Below are positions 17,059 to 24,820 of a stretch of 64,000 nucleotides of DNA, piece after piece. Made by a program: the position numbers and the translations under genes. The notes beneath the pieces are model-generated. The model worked only from the letters and a program-made list of their open reading frames with translations, did no database searches and was not told the origin of the DNA. Positions within the stretch are counted from its first letter, which is position 1. Each line of letters begins with the position of its first letter. The stretch is from Yersinia mollaretii ATCC 43969 (lineage in GTDB: Bacteria > Pseudomonadota > Gammaproteobacteria > Enterobacterales > Enterobacteriaceae). The stretch is taken from assembly GCF_013282725.1 (NCBI RefSeq), contig NZ_CP054043.1:2480001-2544000 (forward strand), read 5' to 3'.

Positions 17059-18750
17059 TTAAATTGGGCAGACAGGGCGCTTATCCTCTTCTGTAAGCGT
17101 GTCTATTTTCAGCATATTCAGCATACTGTTGGCAATTTCACGTTCGCCCATAACAACCTGATTGGCACCCCGGTCTGAGATATAAACTACTTCATCGTCA
17201 TAATGGGCGCGGGCAATGATCTCAAGATCGGGCCGTTTAATTCTGGCTGATGCAACAATTTCACCGGCTTCGTAACCATTGGGAATGGTCAGTAATAACC
17301 AGCGGGCACAATCCAGACGCGCCAGCGACATAATATCGGCGCTTGCAGCATTGCCTAATACCGCATTAATACCTTGTTCGCGCAGAGCTTCTACTCTTGG
17401 GCGGGAATTCTCAATAACGACTAGTGGGATGCCTTCGGCATGAAGTTTTGCCCCTAATAAGCTCCCGACCCGACCATAACCCACCAATAATGCATGGTTG
17501 CACAGGTCGACAGGGATCTGTTTTTCCTCTTCGACCGCCTCTTCCAGAATGAGATCTTCCATGGTTTCGTTCTTGGCTAAATAACGATCCAGCAGGGTGA
17601 AAAGTAATGGGTTGAGCATAATGGACAGAATCGCCCCTGCCAGAACTAAATTACGACCATGCTCAGACATTAAGCCCAGTGAGATCCCCAGCCCCGCCAG
17701 AATAAAGGCGAACTCCCCGATTTGTGCCAAGCTCACAGAGATGGTGAGTGCGGTGCGCTTCGAGTGACCAAACAGCCGCACTAACGCGAAAGCGATGACT
17801 GACTTACCGAAGATGATGATCGCTAATGACGCCAGCACAGCGAGGGGCTCATGTAGCAAGATCATCGGATCGAACAGCATACCCACTGACACGAAGAACA
17901 GCACCGCGAAGGCGTCGCGTAGCGGTAAGGTATCTTGCGCCGCACGGTGGCTAAGCTCTGATTCATTCAATACCATTCCGGCGAAGAACGCGCCGAGAGC
18001 GAAGGAGACATCAAACAGCCCTACAGCCCCGTAGGCAATGCCGAGTGCCAAAACCAGAACGGCCAGTGTAAACAGCTCCCGCGAGCCCGTGCTGGCGGTT
18101 TTTGCCAGTATCCATGGCACCAATCGGCGGCCAACAACAATCATCAATGTAATGAATGCGATCACTTTACCAATGGTAATGGCTAATTCGGTGAAGAGTT
18201 GGCTCAAACTGGTGGTTTCGTTGCCCATGACACCGGCAAAAGCGGGTAATAACACCAATGTCAGTACCATGGCTAAATCTTCGACAATCAGCCAACCAAT
18301 GGCAATTTGCCCCCGCTGGCTATCAATCAGTTGCCGCTCTTCCAATGCCCGCAGTAATACCACGGTACTGGCGGTTGACAGACACAGACCGAAGACAAAA
18401 CCTGTCATCAAATCCCAGCCCAATAAATGCGATAACCCCATCCCTAGCAGAGTGGCGACGGCTATTTGAGCCACGGCTCCGGGGATGGCGATTGATTTTA
18501 CGGCGAGGAGGTCTTTGAGCGAGAAGTGAAGTCCGACACCAAACATCAACAAAATAACACCGATCTCAGCCAGTTCGGGTGCTAATGAGGTATCAGCGAC
18601 AAAACCTGGCGTGAATGGCCCGGCGAGCACCCCTGCAGCAAGGTATCCCACCAAGGGTGAGATGCGCAGGCGATGAGCCAGTGTGCCTAAGAGGAAGGCG
18701 AGAACTAAGCCTCCGACGATCGTGGTAATTAAGGGTGTTGAGTGGTGCAT
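17059..18750 (-). CDS. ybaL: YbaL, CPA2-family cation/proton antiporter with TrkA-N domain
   Basis: A 563-residue inner-membrane protein. The first ~390 residues form the monovalent cation:proton antiporter-2 domain with about 12 helices (LVGYLAAGVLAGP, GVILLMFGVGLHFS). A regulatory RCK/TrkA-N Rossmann domain follows, with HALLVGYGRVGSLLG near 417. It is a KefB/KefC-like protein of the YbaL branch, placed next to gsk and fsr as in E. coli. AGGAG lies six bases before the ATG. The transported ion is likely K+, by family. Confidence 0.92.
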   Translation of the reverse strand: MHHSTPLITTIVGGLVLAFLLGTLAHRLRISPLVGYLAAGVLAGPFTPGFVADTSLAPELAEIGVILLMFGVGLHFSLKDLLAVKSIAIPGAVAQIAVATLLGMGLSHLLGWDLMTGFVFGLCLSTASTVVLLRALEERQLIDSQRGQIAIGWLIVEDLAMVLTLVLLPAFAGVMGNETTSLSQLFTELAITIGKVIAFITLMIVVGRRLVPWILAKTASTGSRELFTLAVLVLALGIAYGAVGLFDVSFALGAFFAGMVLNESELSHRAAQDTLPLRDAFAVLFFVSVGMLFDPMILLHEPLAVLASLAIIIFGKSVIAFALVRLFGHSKRTALTISVSLAQIGEFAFILAGLGISLGLMSEHGRNLVLAGAILSIMLNPLLFTLLDRYLAKNETMEDLILEEAVEEEKQIPVDLCNHALLVGYGRVGSLLGAKLHAEGIPLVVIENSRPRVEALREQGINAVLGNAASADIMSLARLDCARWLLLTIPNGYEAGEIVASARIKRPDLEIIARAHYDDEVVYISDRGANQVVMGEREIANSMLNMLKIDTLTEEDKRPVCPI

Positions 18751-18766
18751 CCAGACTCCTTCTAAT

Positions 18767-18818
18767 TATTCCCGTCATCTTTCAAGTCGCAGGTGTGTTG
18801 GCTGCGCTCAATCACAGC
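18767..18818. repeat. Left-end fragment of the dispersed repeat
   Basis: GTCATCTTTCAAGTCGCAGG followed by TGTGTTGGCTGCGCTCA closely matches the left end of the element at 16774. Only the left end is evident here, just upstream of the ybaL start, so it may overlap ybaL promoter sequences. Confidence 0.6.
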
Positions 18819-18964
18819 AATAACATCAGTTTATTGCATTTATGCGATCAATGCGCGATAAAAATTCATTTTTTATCGATAAAAGTTAGCTTTGGCATGG
18901 AAATTGTTTGAAGTGGTTGTTTGTGAGGGATTTGCTTTTTTTGTCACGACTACACAGGCAGATC

Positions 18965-18994
18965 TCCCGACTGAAATAGACATCTCAGTCGGGA
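18965..18994. terminator. Hairpin downstream of fsr
   Basis: A perfect 10-bp stem (TCCCGACTGA / TCAGTCGGGA) with a 10-base loop lies 17 bases beyond the fsr stop. It has no long U-run in the fsr direction, so it may act as an mRNA 3'-end hairpin. Confidence 0.55.
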
Positions 18995-19011
18995 TTATAG
19001 GGTTATTACTA

Positions 19012-20226
19012 TTACTTATCTTCTATATTGGGCAGTAAGGCAGTGAATATCCCGAGTAAAGGTAAGAATGCACATATTTGATAAACCAATTCAATACTGG
19101 TCAAATCAGCAACATACCCTAGTACAGCCGCACCTAAACCCCCCATACCGAAAGCAAAACCGAAGAATAGGCCGGATACCATCCCCACTTTTCCCGGTAT
19201 TAGCTCCTGCGCGTAGACCAGTATCGCAGAGAAGGCCGATGCAAGGATGACACCAATGATCACGGTTAAAATACCCATCCAGTACAAGGAAGCGTAGGGT
19301 AAAATGAGGGTAAATGGTGCAACACCTAATATAGACCCCCAAATAACATATTTTCGTCCTATTCTGTCCCCAAGAGGGCCGCCAATAATGGTGCCAGCCG
19401 CCACGGCAAATAAGAACACAAATAAATGTATTTGCGCATTTTGTACCGAAACGCCGAACTTATGCATCAAATAGAAGGTGTAATAGCTACTGATACTGGT
19501 CAAATAGAAGTATTTAGAGAATATCAGCACCATCAAGATAGCTAACGTCTTAATAACAGTCTTTTTGGGCAGCATTTTTGCCGATGAGATTTTTATGGCT
19601 TTCCCATGAGTGGCCCTTTGTTGCTGCTGGTACCACTTACTAACTTGCAATAGCACGACAATAGCGAGTAATGCCGCGAGTGAAAACCAGCCGACATTAC
19701 CTTTACCATAAGGGGCAATCAGGATGGCGGCCAGTAACGGCCCGAGCGCGCTACCGAAGTTGCCCCCGACCTGAAACACGGATTGAGCCATGCCATGACG
19801 GCCACCAGATGCCATGCGGGCGACTCGTGATGATTCTGGATGGAACACCGACGAACCCGTCCCCACCAGCGCGGCGGCCAGTAATACCACGGGGAAAGTG
19901 GTTGCCACGGCGAGCAGTAAGATACCCGACAAGGTGAATCCCATACCAATCGGCAGGGAGTAGGGTTGCGGGTGCTTGTCGGTATACAGGCCAATCAGCG
20001 GCTGTAACATTGAAGCCGTCAGCTGATAAGTCAGTGTGATTAGCCCTATTTGCGCAAAACTCAGTGAAAATTCGGCTTGTAATAGAGGATAAATCGCCAG
20101 AATCAACGACTGGATCATATCGTTGAGCAAGTGAGATACGCTAATCGCCCCCAGAATTGAGAAGGATGTCCGTTTTACTGATGCATTGGCGGCTGGGGGA
20201 AGTGCGGTATCAGAACGATCGGTCAT
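19012..20226 (-). CDS. fsr: Fosmidomycin resistance MFS exporter
   Basis: A 404-residue major facilitator protein with about 12 helices. SISHLLNDMIQSL, QLTASMLQPLIGLYTDKHP and GTGSSVFHPESSRVAR are characteristic of the Fsr family. It exports fosmidomycin when overproduced; its native substrate is unclear. The frame can begin at 20253, but ATG 20226 (MTDRSD) has AGGCGA upstream and gives a length close to E. coli Fsr. It is divergent from ushA, as in E. coli. Confidence 0.92.
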   Translation of the reverse strand: MTDRSDTALPPAANASVKRTSFSILGAISVSHLLNDMIQSLILAIYPLLQAEFSLSFAQIGLITLTYQLTASMLQPLIGLYTDKHPQPYSLPIGMGFTLSGILLLAVATTFPVVLLAAALVGTGSSVFHPESSRVARMASGGRHGMAQSVFQVGGNFGSALGPLLAAILIAPYGKGNVGWFSLAALLAIVVLLQVSKWYQQQQRATHGKAIKISSAKMLPKKTVIKTLAILMVLIFSKYFYLTSISSYYTFYLMHKFGVSVQNAQIHLFVFLFAVAAGTIIGGPLGDRIGRKYVIWGSILGVAPFTLILPYASLYWMGILTVIIGVILASAFSAILVYAQELIPGKVGMVSGLFFGFAFGMGGLGAAVLGYVADLTSIELVYQICAFLPLLGIFTALLPNIEDK

Positions 20227-20492
20227 AGTGAGTATTCGCCTAATAAATTTCACTGTTAATAGTACGTTGGTAATGAATACATACTATGCAGATCGAATGA
20301 TTTTTACTACAACTGACATAATTTGATATATATTCCAAAGTTCTGAAATGTATCAGTGCGTTACCTCATAGCAATACGAGGCGTGTCACAGTATGGCATT
20401 GATTTATCGTGCTATTGCTATGCATTACACCATTTTCACTGATTAAGTTGGCACTTATCGAGCTGGCTTTAACGACAATATGGAGATTTGCC

Positions 20493-22145
20493 ATGCGTTT
20501 TTCATTATCGACCACAGCATGTGCCTTGGCTGTGTCGCTGGCGTTTGCACCGGGATGGGCGGCTGCCTGGGAAAAAGATAAAACTTACGATATCACCATA
20601 CTGCATACCAATGATCACCATGGACACTTCTGGCAAAACGATCACGGCGAGTATGGTCTGGCGGCACAAAAAACGCTGGTAGATAGCATTCGCAAACAAG
20701 TTGCCGCAGAAGGTGGGAGCCTGTTACTGCTCTCCGGTGGTGATATTAATACTGGTGTTCCGGAGTCCGATTTACAAGATGCAGAGCCTGACTTTCGTGG
20801 TATGAATTTGGTCGGATATGACGCGATGGCTATCGGCAACCATGAGTTTGATAATCCGCTGAGTGTGCTGCGTCAGCAGGAAAAGTGGGCGACCTTCCCA
20901 CTCTTGTCCGCCAATATCTACCAGAAAAGCACGCAACAGCGGCTCTTTAAGCCTTATGCCCTGTTTGATAAACAGGGGGTGAAAATTGCGGTGCTAGGGT
21001 TAACCACTGACGATACCGCTAAAATCGGTAATCCTGAGTATTTTACCGATATTGAATTCCGGCAGCCAGCGGCAGAAGCGAAACAAGTGGTTGAGCAACT
21101 GCGGAAAACCGAGAAGCCTGACATCATTATCGCGGCGACCCATATGGGGCATTACGATGATGGCAAGCATGGATCTAATGCACCGGGTGATGTCGAAATG
21201 GCCCGCAGCTTACCGGCAGGCTATTTGGATATGATAGTGGGTGGTCACTCACAGGACCCTGTCTGTATGGCCAGCGAGAACCATAAGCAAGCCGATTATG
21301 TGCCGGGCACCCCTTGTGCACCGGATCGGCAGAATGGGACTTGGATTGTTCAGGCCCATGAGTGGGGTAAATATGTCGGCCGGGCGGATTTCAAATTCCG
21401 CAACGGCGAGTTGAAGTTGGTGAGTTATCAGTTAATCCCGATCAATTTAAAGAAAAAAGTCGAGAAAGCCGATGGCACCAGTGAGCGGGTCTTTTATACG
21501 CAAGAGATTGCCGAAGATCCGTCAATGCTGAAACTGCTGACCCCCTTTGAAGAGCAGGGCAAGGCGCAACTGGATGTCAAAGTGGGCAGCGTGAATGGCA
21601 AACTTGAGGGCGACCGCAGCAAAGTTCGTTTCGAGCAGACCAATCTGGCGCGTGTGTTATTGGCTGCGCAAATGGAACGAGCGGGAGCTGACTTTGCCGT
21701 GATGAGTGGCGGCGGTGTTCGTGACTCTATCGACGCGGGTGATATCACCTATAAAGATGTGCTCAAGGTTCAGCCATTTGGTAATACGCTGGTTTACGCG
21801 GATATGAAGGGCAGCGAAGTTGAGAAATATCTGGCGGTGGTAGCCAATAAAAAAGTCGATTCAGGGGCTTATGCGCAGTTTGCCAATGTGAGTCTGATTG
21901 CTGATGGCAATGGTGTCAGCGAGGTGAAAATACAGGGTAAACCATTAGATCCGAATAAAACTTATCGTCTGGCGACCTTGAATTTCAATGCGTTAGGCGG
22001 GGATGGCTATCCGAAGATTGATACCCTGCCGGGTTATGTCAATACCGGTTTTATCGACGCAGAAGTGCTGAAACAGTATATTGAAAAGCACTCTCCGCTG
22101 GATGCCAGCCAGTATCAGCCGAAAGGCGAGATTGTTTATAAGTAG
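20493..22145 (+). CDS. ushA: Periplasmic UDP-sugar hydrolase / 5'-nucleotidase
   Basis: A 550-residue secreted metallophosphoesterase, the same length as E. coli UshA. An N-terminal signal peptide ends around GWAAA. Metal-binding motifs are ILHTNDHHGHFW, SGGDINTG, GNHEFD and GGHSQDP. The C-terminal substrate domain follows. It hydrolyses UDP-sugars and nucleotides in the periplasm. GGAG at 20482-20485 supports ATG 20493 over the longer frame from 20409. A hairpin at 22201 follows. The downstream neighbour is the enterotoxin segment, not ybaK as expected. Confidence 0.95.
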   Translation: MRFSLSTTACALAVSLAFAPGWAAAWEKDKTYDITILHTNDHHGHFWQNDHGEYGLAAQKTLVDSIRKQVAAEGGSLLLLSGGDINTGVPESDLQDAEPDFRGMNLVGYDAMAIGNHEFDNPLSVLRQQEKWATFPLLSANIYQKSTQQRLFKPYALFDKQGVKIAVLGLTTDDTAKIGNPEYFTDIEFRQPAAEAKQVVEQLRKTEKPDIIIAATHMGHYDDGKHGSNAPGDVEMARSLPAGYLDMIVGGHSQDPVCMASENHKQADYVPGTPCAPDRQNGTWIVQAHEWGKYVGRADFKFRNGELKLVSYQLIPINLKKKVEKADGTSERVFYTQEIAEDPSMLKLLTPFEEQGKAQLDVKVGSVNGKLEGDRSKVRFEQTNLARVLLAAQMERAGADFAVMSGGGVRDSIDAGDITYKDVLKVQPFGNTLVYADMKGSEVEKYLAVVANKKVDSGAYAQFANVSLIADGNGVSEVKIQGKPLDPNKTYRLATLNFNALGGDGYPKIDTLPGYVNTGFIDAEVLKQYIEKHSPLDASQYQPKGEIVYK

Positions 22146-22200
22146 TTGTTATTCGTCGGGATGGAGTGCTTCTGTACTCCGTTTGGATTAATCCCATTCT

Positions 22201-22229
22201 ATTCGCCCACAGCGCTTCTGTGGGCGAAT
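22201..22229 (+). terminator. ushA terminator hairpin
   Basis: ATTCGCCCACAG and CTGTGGGCGAAT form a perfect 12-bp stem with a five-base loop about 55 bases after the ushA stop. A short T-rich tract lies further on. Confidence 0.65.
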
Positions 22230-22297
22230 AACGAATAATGTTTTTATTATATAAAAGAATATAGCCATTAAAATTTTCCGTGAATACATTTCTTAAA

Positions 22298-22728
22298 TAG
22301 AATCTGGGACAGGCCCCCTGACGTACGGGATTTTTACCATGCACAGTAAAAGATTAATGATGACTCTTATGTCTAACAACCTGCACATGCAGGATTGCAA
22401 CATAACTCACAGCACCAAGCATCAGGATCATCTTCTGAAGGTGATGGGAACTGAGCATCGCAATTTTTCTTTATTACCTCAACTGTTGTTGCTATCGATG
22501 ACAAACCATTGGGATTCGTTGGAGCCTTATCTTGACCAAAAGTACAAAATGAAGACAGCATTAATGCAAGAACGAAAATTAGCTTTTTCATAAAACCTCC
22601 ATAACTCAGTTATAGAATGGTATGAAAACATACGCTAAGCGGTATCAAAAAGCGGAAAAAAACAGTTAAGTCTCAAAAAGAAGAAGATCCGATATTTGGA
22701 ACCGCTTTGGGGCCTGTCCCAGATTCTA
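22298..22728. mobile_element. 431-bp segment bounded by perfect 20-bp inverted repeats, carrying yst
   Basis: The left end is TAGAATCTGGGACAGGCCCC (22298-22317). The right end at 22709-22728 is its exact reverse complement. The enclosed DNA holds only the enterotoxin gene and its upstream region. No transposase is present, and I could not see an obvious target-site duplication at the outer borders. The ushA-ybaK interval is otherwise short in related genomes. I infer a non-autonomous cassette, or the footprint of an IS-type event. The inverted repeats are seen directly; mobility is inference. Confidence 0.6.
22373..22591 (-). CDS. yst: Heat-stable enterotoxin of the Yst (STa) family, prepropeptide
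   Basis: A 72-residue secreted peptide. A typical signal sequence (MKKLIFVLALMLSSFCTFG) is followed by a propeptide. The C-terminal toxin ends CCELCCNPACAGC, the six-cysteine core of STa/guanylin-mimicking enterotoxins, which activate intestinal guanylate cyclase C. Length and layout match Yersinia Yst precursors. GGAGG lies six bases before the ATG. Three disulfides would form in the periplasm. The subtype (ystA, ystB or another) is not assigned. The propeptide carries an extra Cys near residue 50 and the signal peptide one at about 16. It sits inside a pair of perfect inverted repeats. Confidence 0.93.
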   Translation of the reverse strand: MKKLIFVLALMLSSFCTFGQDKAPTNPNGLSSIATTVEVIKKNCDAQFPSPSEDDPDAWCCELCCNPACAGC

Positions 22729-23120
22729 TGTCAATGCCCGATTGACCTCTTCGAACATTAAATTGCTTAATAGAACTTAATCATAATATATGTTTATAGG
22801 ATTGGCGGGCTTATTTTTAAATAATTAACTTATTGTTTTCTGTATACACATGTTATATCCGAACTTGTTGTTGATTATTAAGCTAAAATTTTATGGTAAG
22901 TAAAGGCTATACTCACTGCTGTGGAGTTTTACTTATCGCTCTTATCATTATTAAATTTATTATTTTATGAGTTGCATTTACCCTAAATTCAGAGTGAGAA
23001 AATAATATTAAATATAAGTATATGTCACATAATAAATAAGAAAATAATTGCGAATGCAATTCTCTCTTATTGTGTGCGATATAGGCCGTGCGCCGCAGAG
23101 TTTTTAATTCAATAGATGAA
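22729..23120. other. AT-rich intergenic stretch without a recognised gene
   Basis: About 390 bases between the right inverted repeat of the yst segment and the end of ybaK. A minus-strand frame extends here from ybaK but looks spurious. I see no RNA gene or clear hairpin. Confidence 0.5.
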
Positions 23121-23600
23121 TCAATCCCGCTTTGCGATATCGGCAAAGGTGCCTTGCAGTAATCGGCATAAATCGGTTGCGGCCAATTCAATATCCAACC
23201 CCCGTTTCCCGCCGGAAACAAAAATAGTGGCATAATCTTGTGCGGGGCAATCAATCACTGTCGGTAAGCGCTTTTTCTGCCCCAATGGGCTGATGCCGCC
23301 GACTAGATAGCCGGTGATCCGCTGTGCTAATTGGGGGTCAGCCATTTCTGCCTTTTTGGCTCCGAAGGCGCGTGCGACTTTCTTCAGATCAAGCTGAGTT
23401 GCCACTGGCGTGACGGCCACCGCCAGATTTTTTGCGTCACCATTGAGTGCAACCAGCAGTGTTTTATAAACCTGGTCTGCATTTAGCCCCAGTTTTTTAA
23501 CGGCTTCATCACCAAAGTGGGTTTCTGTTGCATCGTGGTGGTAGGGGTGCAAGGTGAAAGGAACTTTTTGTTTTTCCAGTAAAATGACGGCGGGTGTCAT
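23121..23600 (-). CDS. ybaK: Cys-tRNA(Pro) deacylase YbaK
   Basis: A 159-residue YbaK/ProX-domain editing enzyme. It shows the N-terminal [19 protein letters not shown], then QVYKTLLV with the conserved lysine, and [17 protein letters not shown] with the substrate-positioning GxxSPxG loop. It hydrolyses Cys mis-attached to tRNA-Pro in trans. Length agrees with the family. It lies upstream of chiX and ybaP as in E. coli. Confidence 0.93.
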   Translation of the reverse strand: MTPAVILLEKQKVPFTLHPYHHDATETHFGDEAVKKLGLNADQVYKTLLVALNGDAKNLAVAVTPVATQLDLKKVARAFGAKKAEMADPQLAQRITGYLVGGISPLGQKKRLPTVIDCPAQDYATIFVSGGKRGLDIELAATDLCRLLQGTFADIAKRD

Positions 23601-23778
23601 AATAAACGTCCAGCTAAAAATGAAAATTTATTCAGGTGAGTTATCCTACACGTAATTATTGCAGCAGGGGAAATAATTAACCTAATAAAATCAGCATCAT
23701 GATTTTTAGTTGCGTGAGTATGATGAATGTCAGTTGCTAATCTCATCATCAGGTTGCTAACCTATGCTTGCTGCTCAG

Positions 23779-23865
23779 ACACTCCGCAAGGAGTGAGAGC
23801 GCTTAATAACTAAAATAATGAAAATTCCTCTTTGACTGGCCGATAGCGATATCGGCCATTTTTTT
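23779..23865 (+). ncRNA. chiX: ChiX (MicM/SroB) Hfq-dependent small RNA
   Basis: Located between ybaK and ybaP exactly as in E. coli, in a gap with no protein gene. The conserved core AAATTCCTCTTTGAC is followed by the terminator hairpin TGGCCGATAGCGATATCGGC and a run of eight Ts. A 5' hairpin (ACTCCGCAAGGAGT) precedes it. ChiX pairs with the chiPQ (chitoporin) mRNA and represses it until chitosugars are sensed. A -10-like TATGCT lies at 23764. The 5' end is approximate. Confidence 0.88.
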
Positions 23866-23869
23866 ACGG

Positions 23870-24688
23870 CTATTGTTGATGACTGATAGTTGGTTTTAAT
23901 AGCTCAGGTAGATTTCCCTCGCCGTATAAATGCAACGCACCCACCGCCACCACATAGCGTCCTGACGGTAACTGTTCCAGCAGGTGTTGCCAACGTTTGT
24001 TGCGCTGAATCATCAGCACGTCATAGAGGTTTTGGCTAAAGGTGGGGGCCAGCGTCGTCAGATCAGTGGTCGGATGGTGTTCGAGCCACCAGCCAATCAT
24101 GGTTTGCAGCAGGCGGGCATTGGTGTGCCAATGAGTCAGGGTATCCAGCAGCAAAGACATGCCGTTATCCGGTAGAGTCTCCAGTAGATCAATCTGCATC
24201 TGTGCGCCCTCCAGCTCAATAATCTTTTTCTCCTGCGCGGCGGCGGCTTTCAACAATTGATAATCGATGCCATATTCGCCCCGTAATCCCAGCCGTTGTG
24301 CCTGACGAGCTTGAAGCATCAATGCCACCTGCCATGCGGGCAAAAATGCCATCGACAGCGGATCATTGTCCAGCTCTTCGCAGCGCTGTAACAACTGCTG
24401 ATAGTGCTCCTCGGACAAGCGATCGACCAAGGGTTCAGCCAGCGTATCCTGACCCAAAGAGGGGCTGGATTCGGTGATATCCGCTTCGACAATCAGTGCA
24501 TCAGCCTGATTCAATTTATTCAGCAATTCATGGGGGAGGGGGAACATACCATCGGTTCCCATATGGATACTGCCGACCATATGAAAGTGGCGCTCACCGG
24601 GTAAGCTGATATCCAGCGCGGGATAGGGGTAAGTAGCAGGCGTGGTCATCCCGAGGAGTGTGGCAATGCGGCGTAACAATTGGCCCAT
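23870..24688 (-). CDS. ybaP: TraB/GumN-family protein YbaP
   Basis: A 272-residue protein of the TraB/PrgY/GumN family, which has a Tiki-like metalloprotease fold. The two conserved Gly-x-x-His motifs are visible: VGSIHMG near residue 38, and VGALHLYGEGNLPELL close to the C-terminus. EADI near 68 supplies the conserved Glu. The biological role is not established. It starts ATGGGCCAA and ends just past the chiX terminator on the other strand. Length is close to E. coli YbaP (264). Confidence 0.87.
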   Translation of the reverse strand: MGQLLRRIATLLGMTTPATYPYPALDISLPGERHFHMVGSIHMGTDGMFPLPHELLNKLNQADALIVEADITESSPSLGQDTLAEPLVDRLSEEHYQQLLQRCEELDNDPLSMAFLPAWQVALMLQARQAQRLGLRGEYGIDYQLLKAAAAQEKKIIELEGAQMQIDLLETLPDNGMSLLLDTLTHWHTNARLLQTMIGWWLEHHPTTDLTTLAPTFSQNLYDVLMIQRNKRWQHLLEQLPSGRYVVAVGALHLYGEGNLPELLKPTISHQQ

Positions 24689-24728
24689 GTCGTTCCCTTA
24701 TTAGCATTTCCTCTATGCTAAACGCTAA

Positions 24729-24757
24729 AGCGCGCACAAGAAAGTGTTGTGCGCGCT
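24729..24757. terminator. Hairpin between copA and ybaP
   Basis: AGCGCGCACAA and TTGTGCGCGCT form a perfect 11-bp stem with a seven-base loop, downstream of copA on the minus strand. Confidence 0.7.
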
Positions 24758-24762
24758 CTTCG

Positions 24763-24810
24763 TCCTTGAAGCCGCAGGGGATTAGCTGCGACGCCAATGA
24801 CTTTGGGTAT
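24763..24810. repeat. Possible short, internally deleted copy of the dispersed repeat
   Basis: CCTTGAAGCCGCAGGGGATT followed by AGCTGCG resembles the left end of the element at 16774, and TTTGGGTAT at the far side resembles its right end. The two ends would be joined with no interior. The similarity is partial, so this is tentative. Confidence 0.3.
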
Positions 24811-24820
24811 CGTTGAGGGA

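Noticed and set aside
22339..22593. 84-codon plus-strand frame opposite yst
   Set aside because: It is the antisense of the enterotoxin gene, which has a signal peptide, a strong GGAGG and the STa core.
22913..23254. 113-codon minus-strand frame overlapping the 3' end of ybaK
   Set aside because: It runs in another frame of ybaK into AT-rich intergenic DNA, without ribosome-binding site or domain features.
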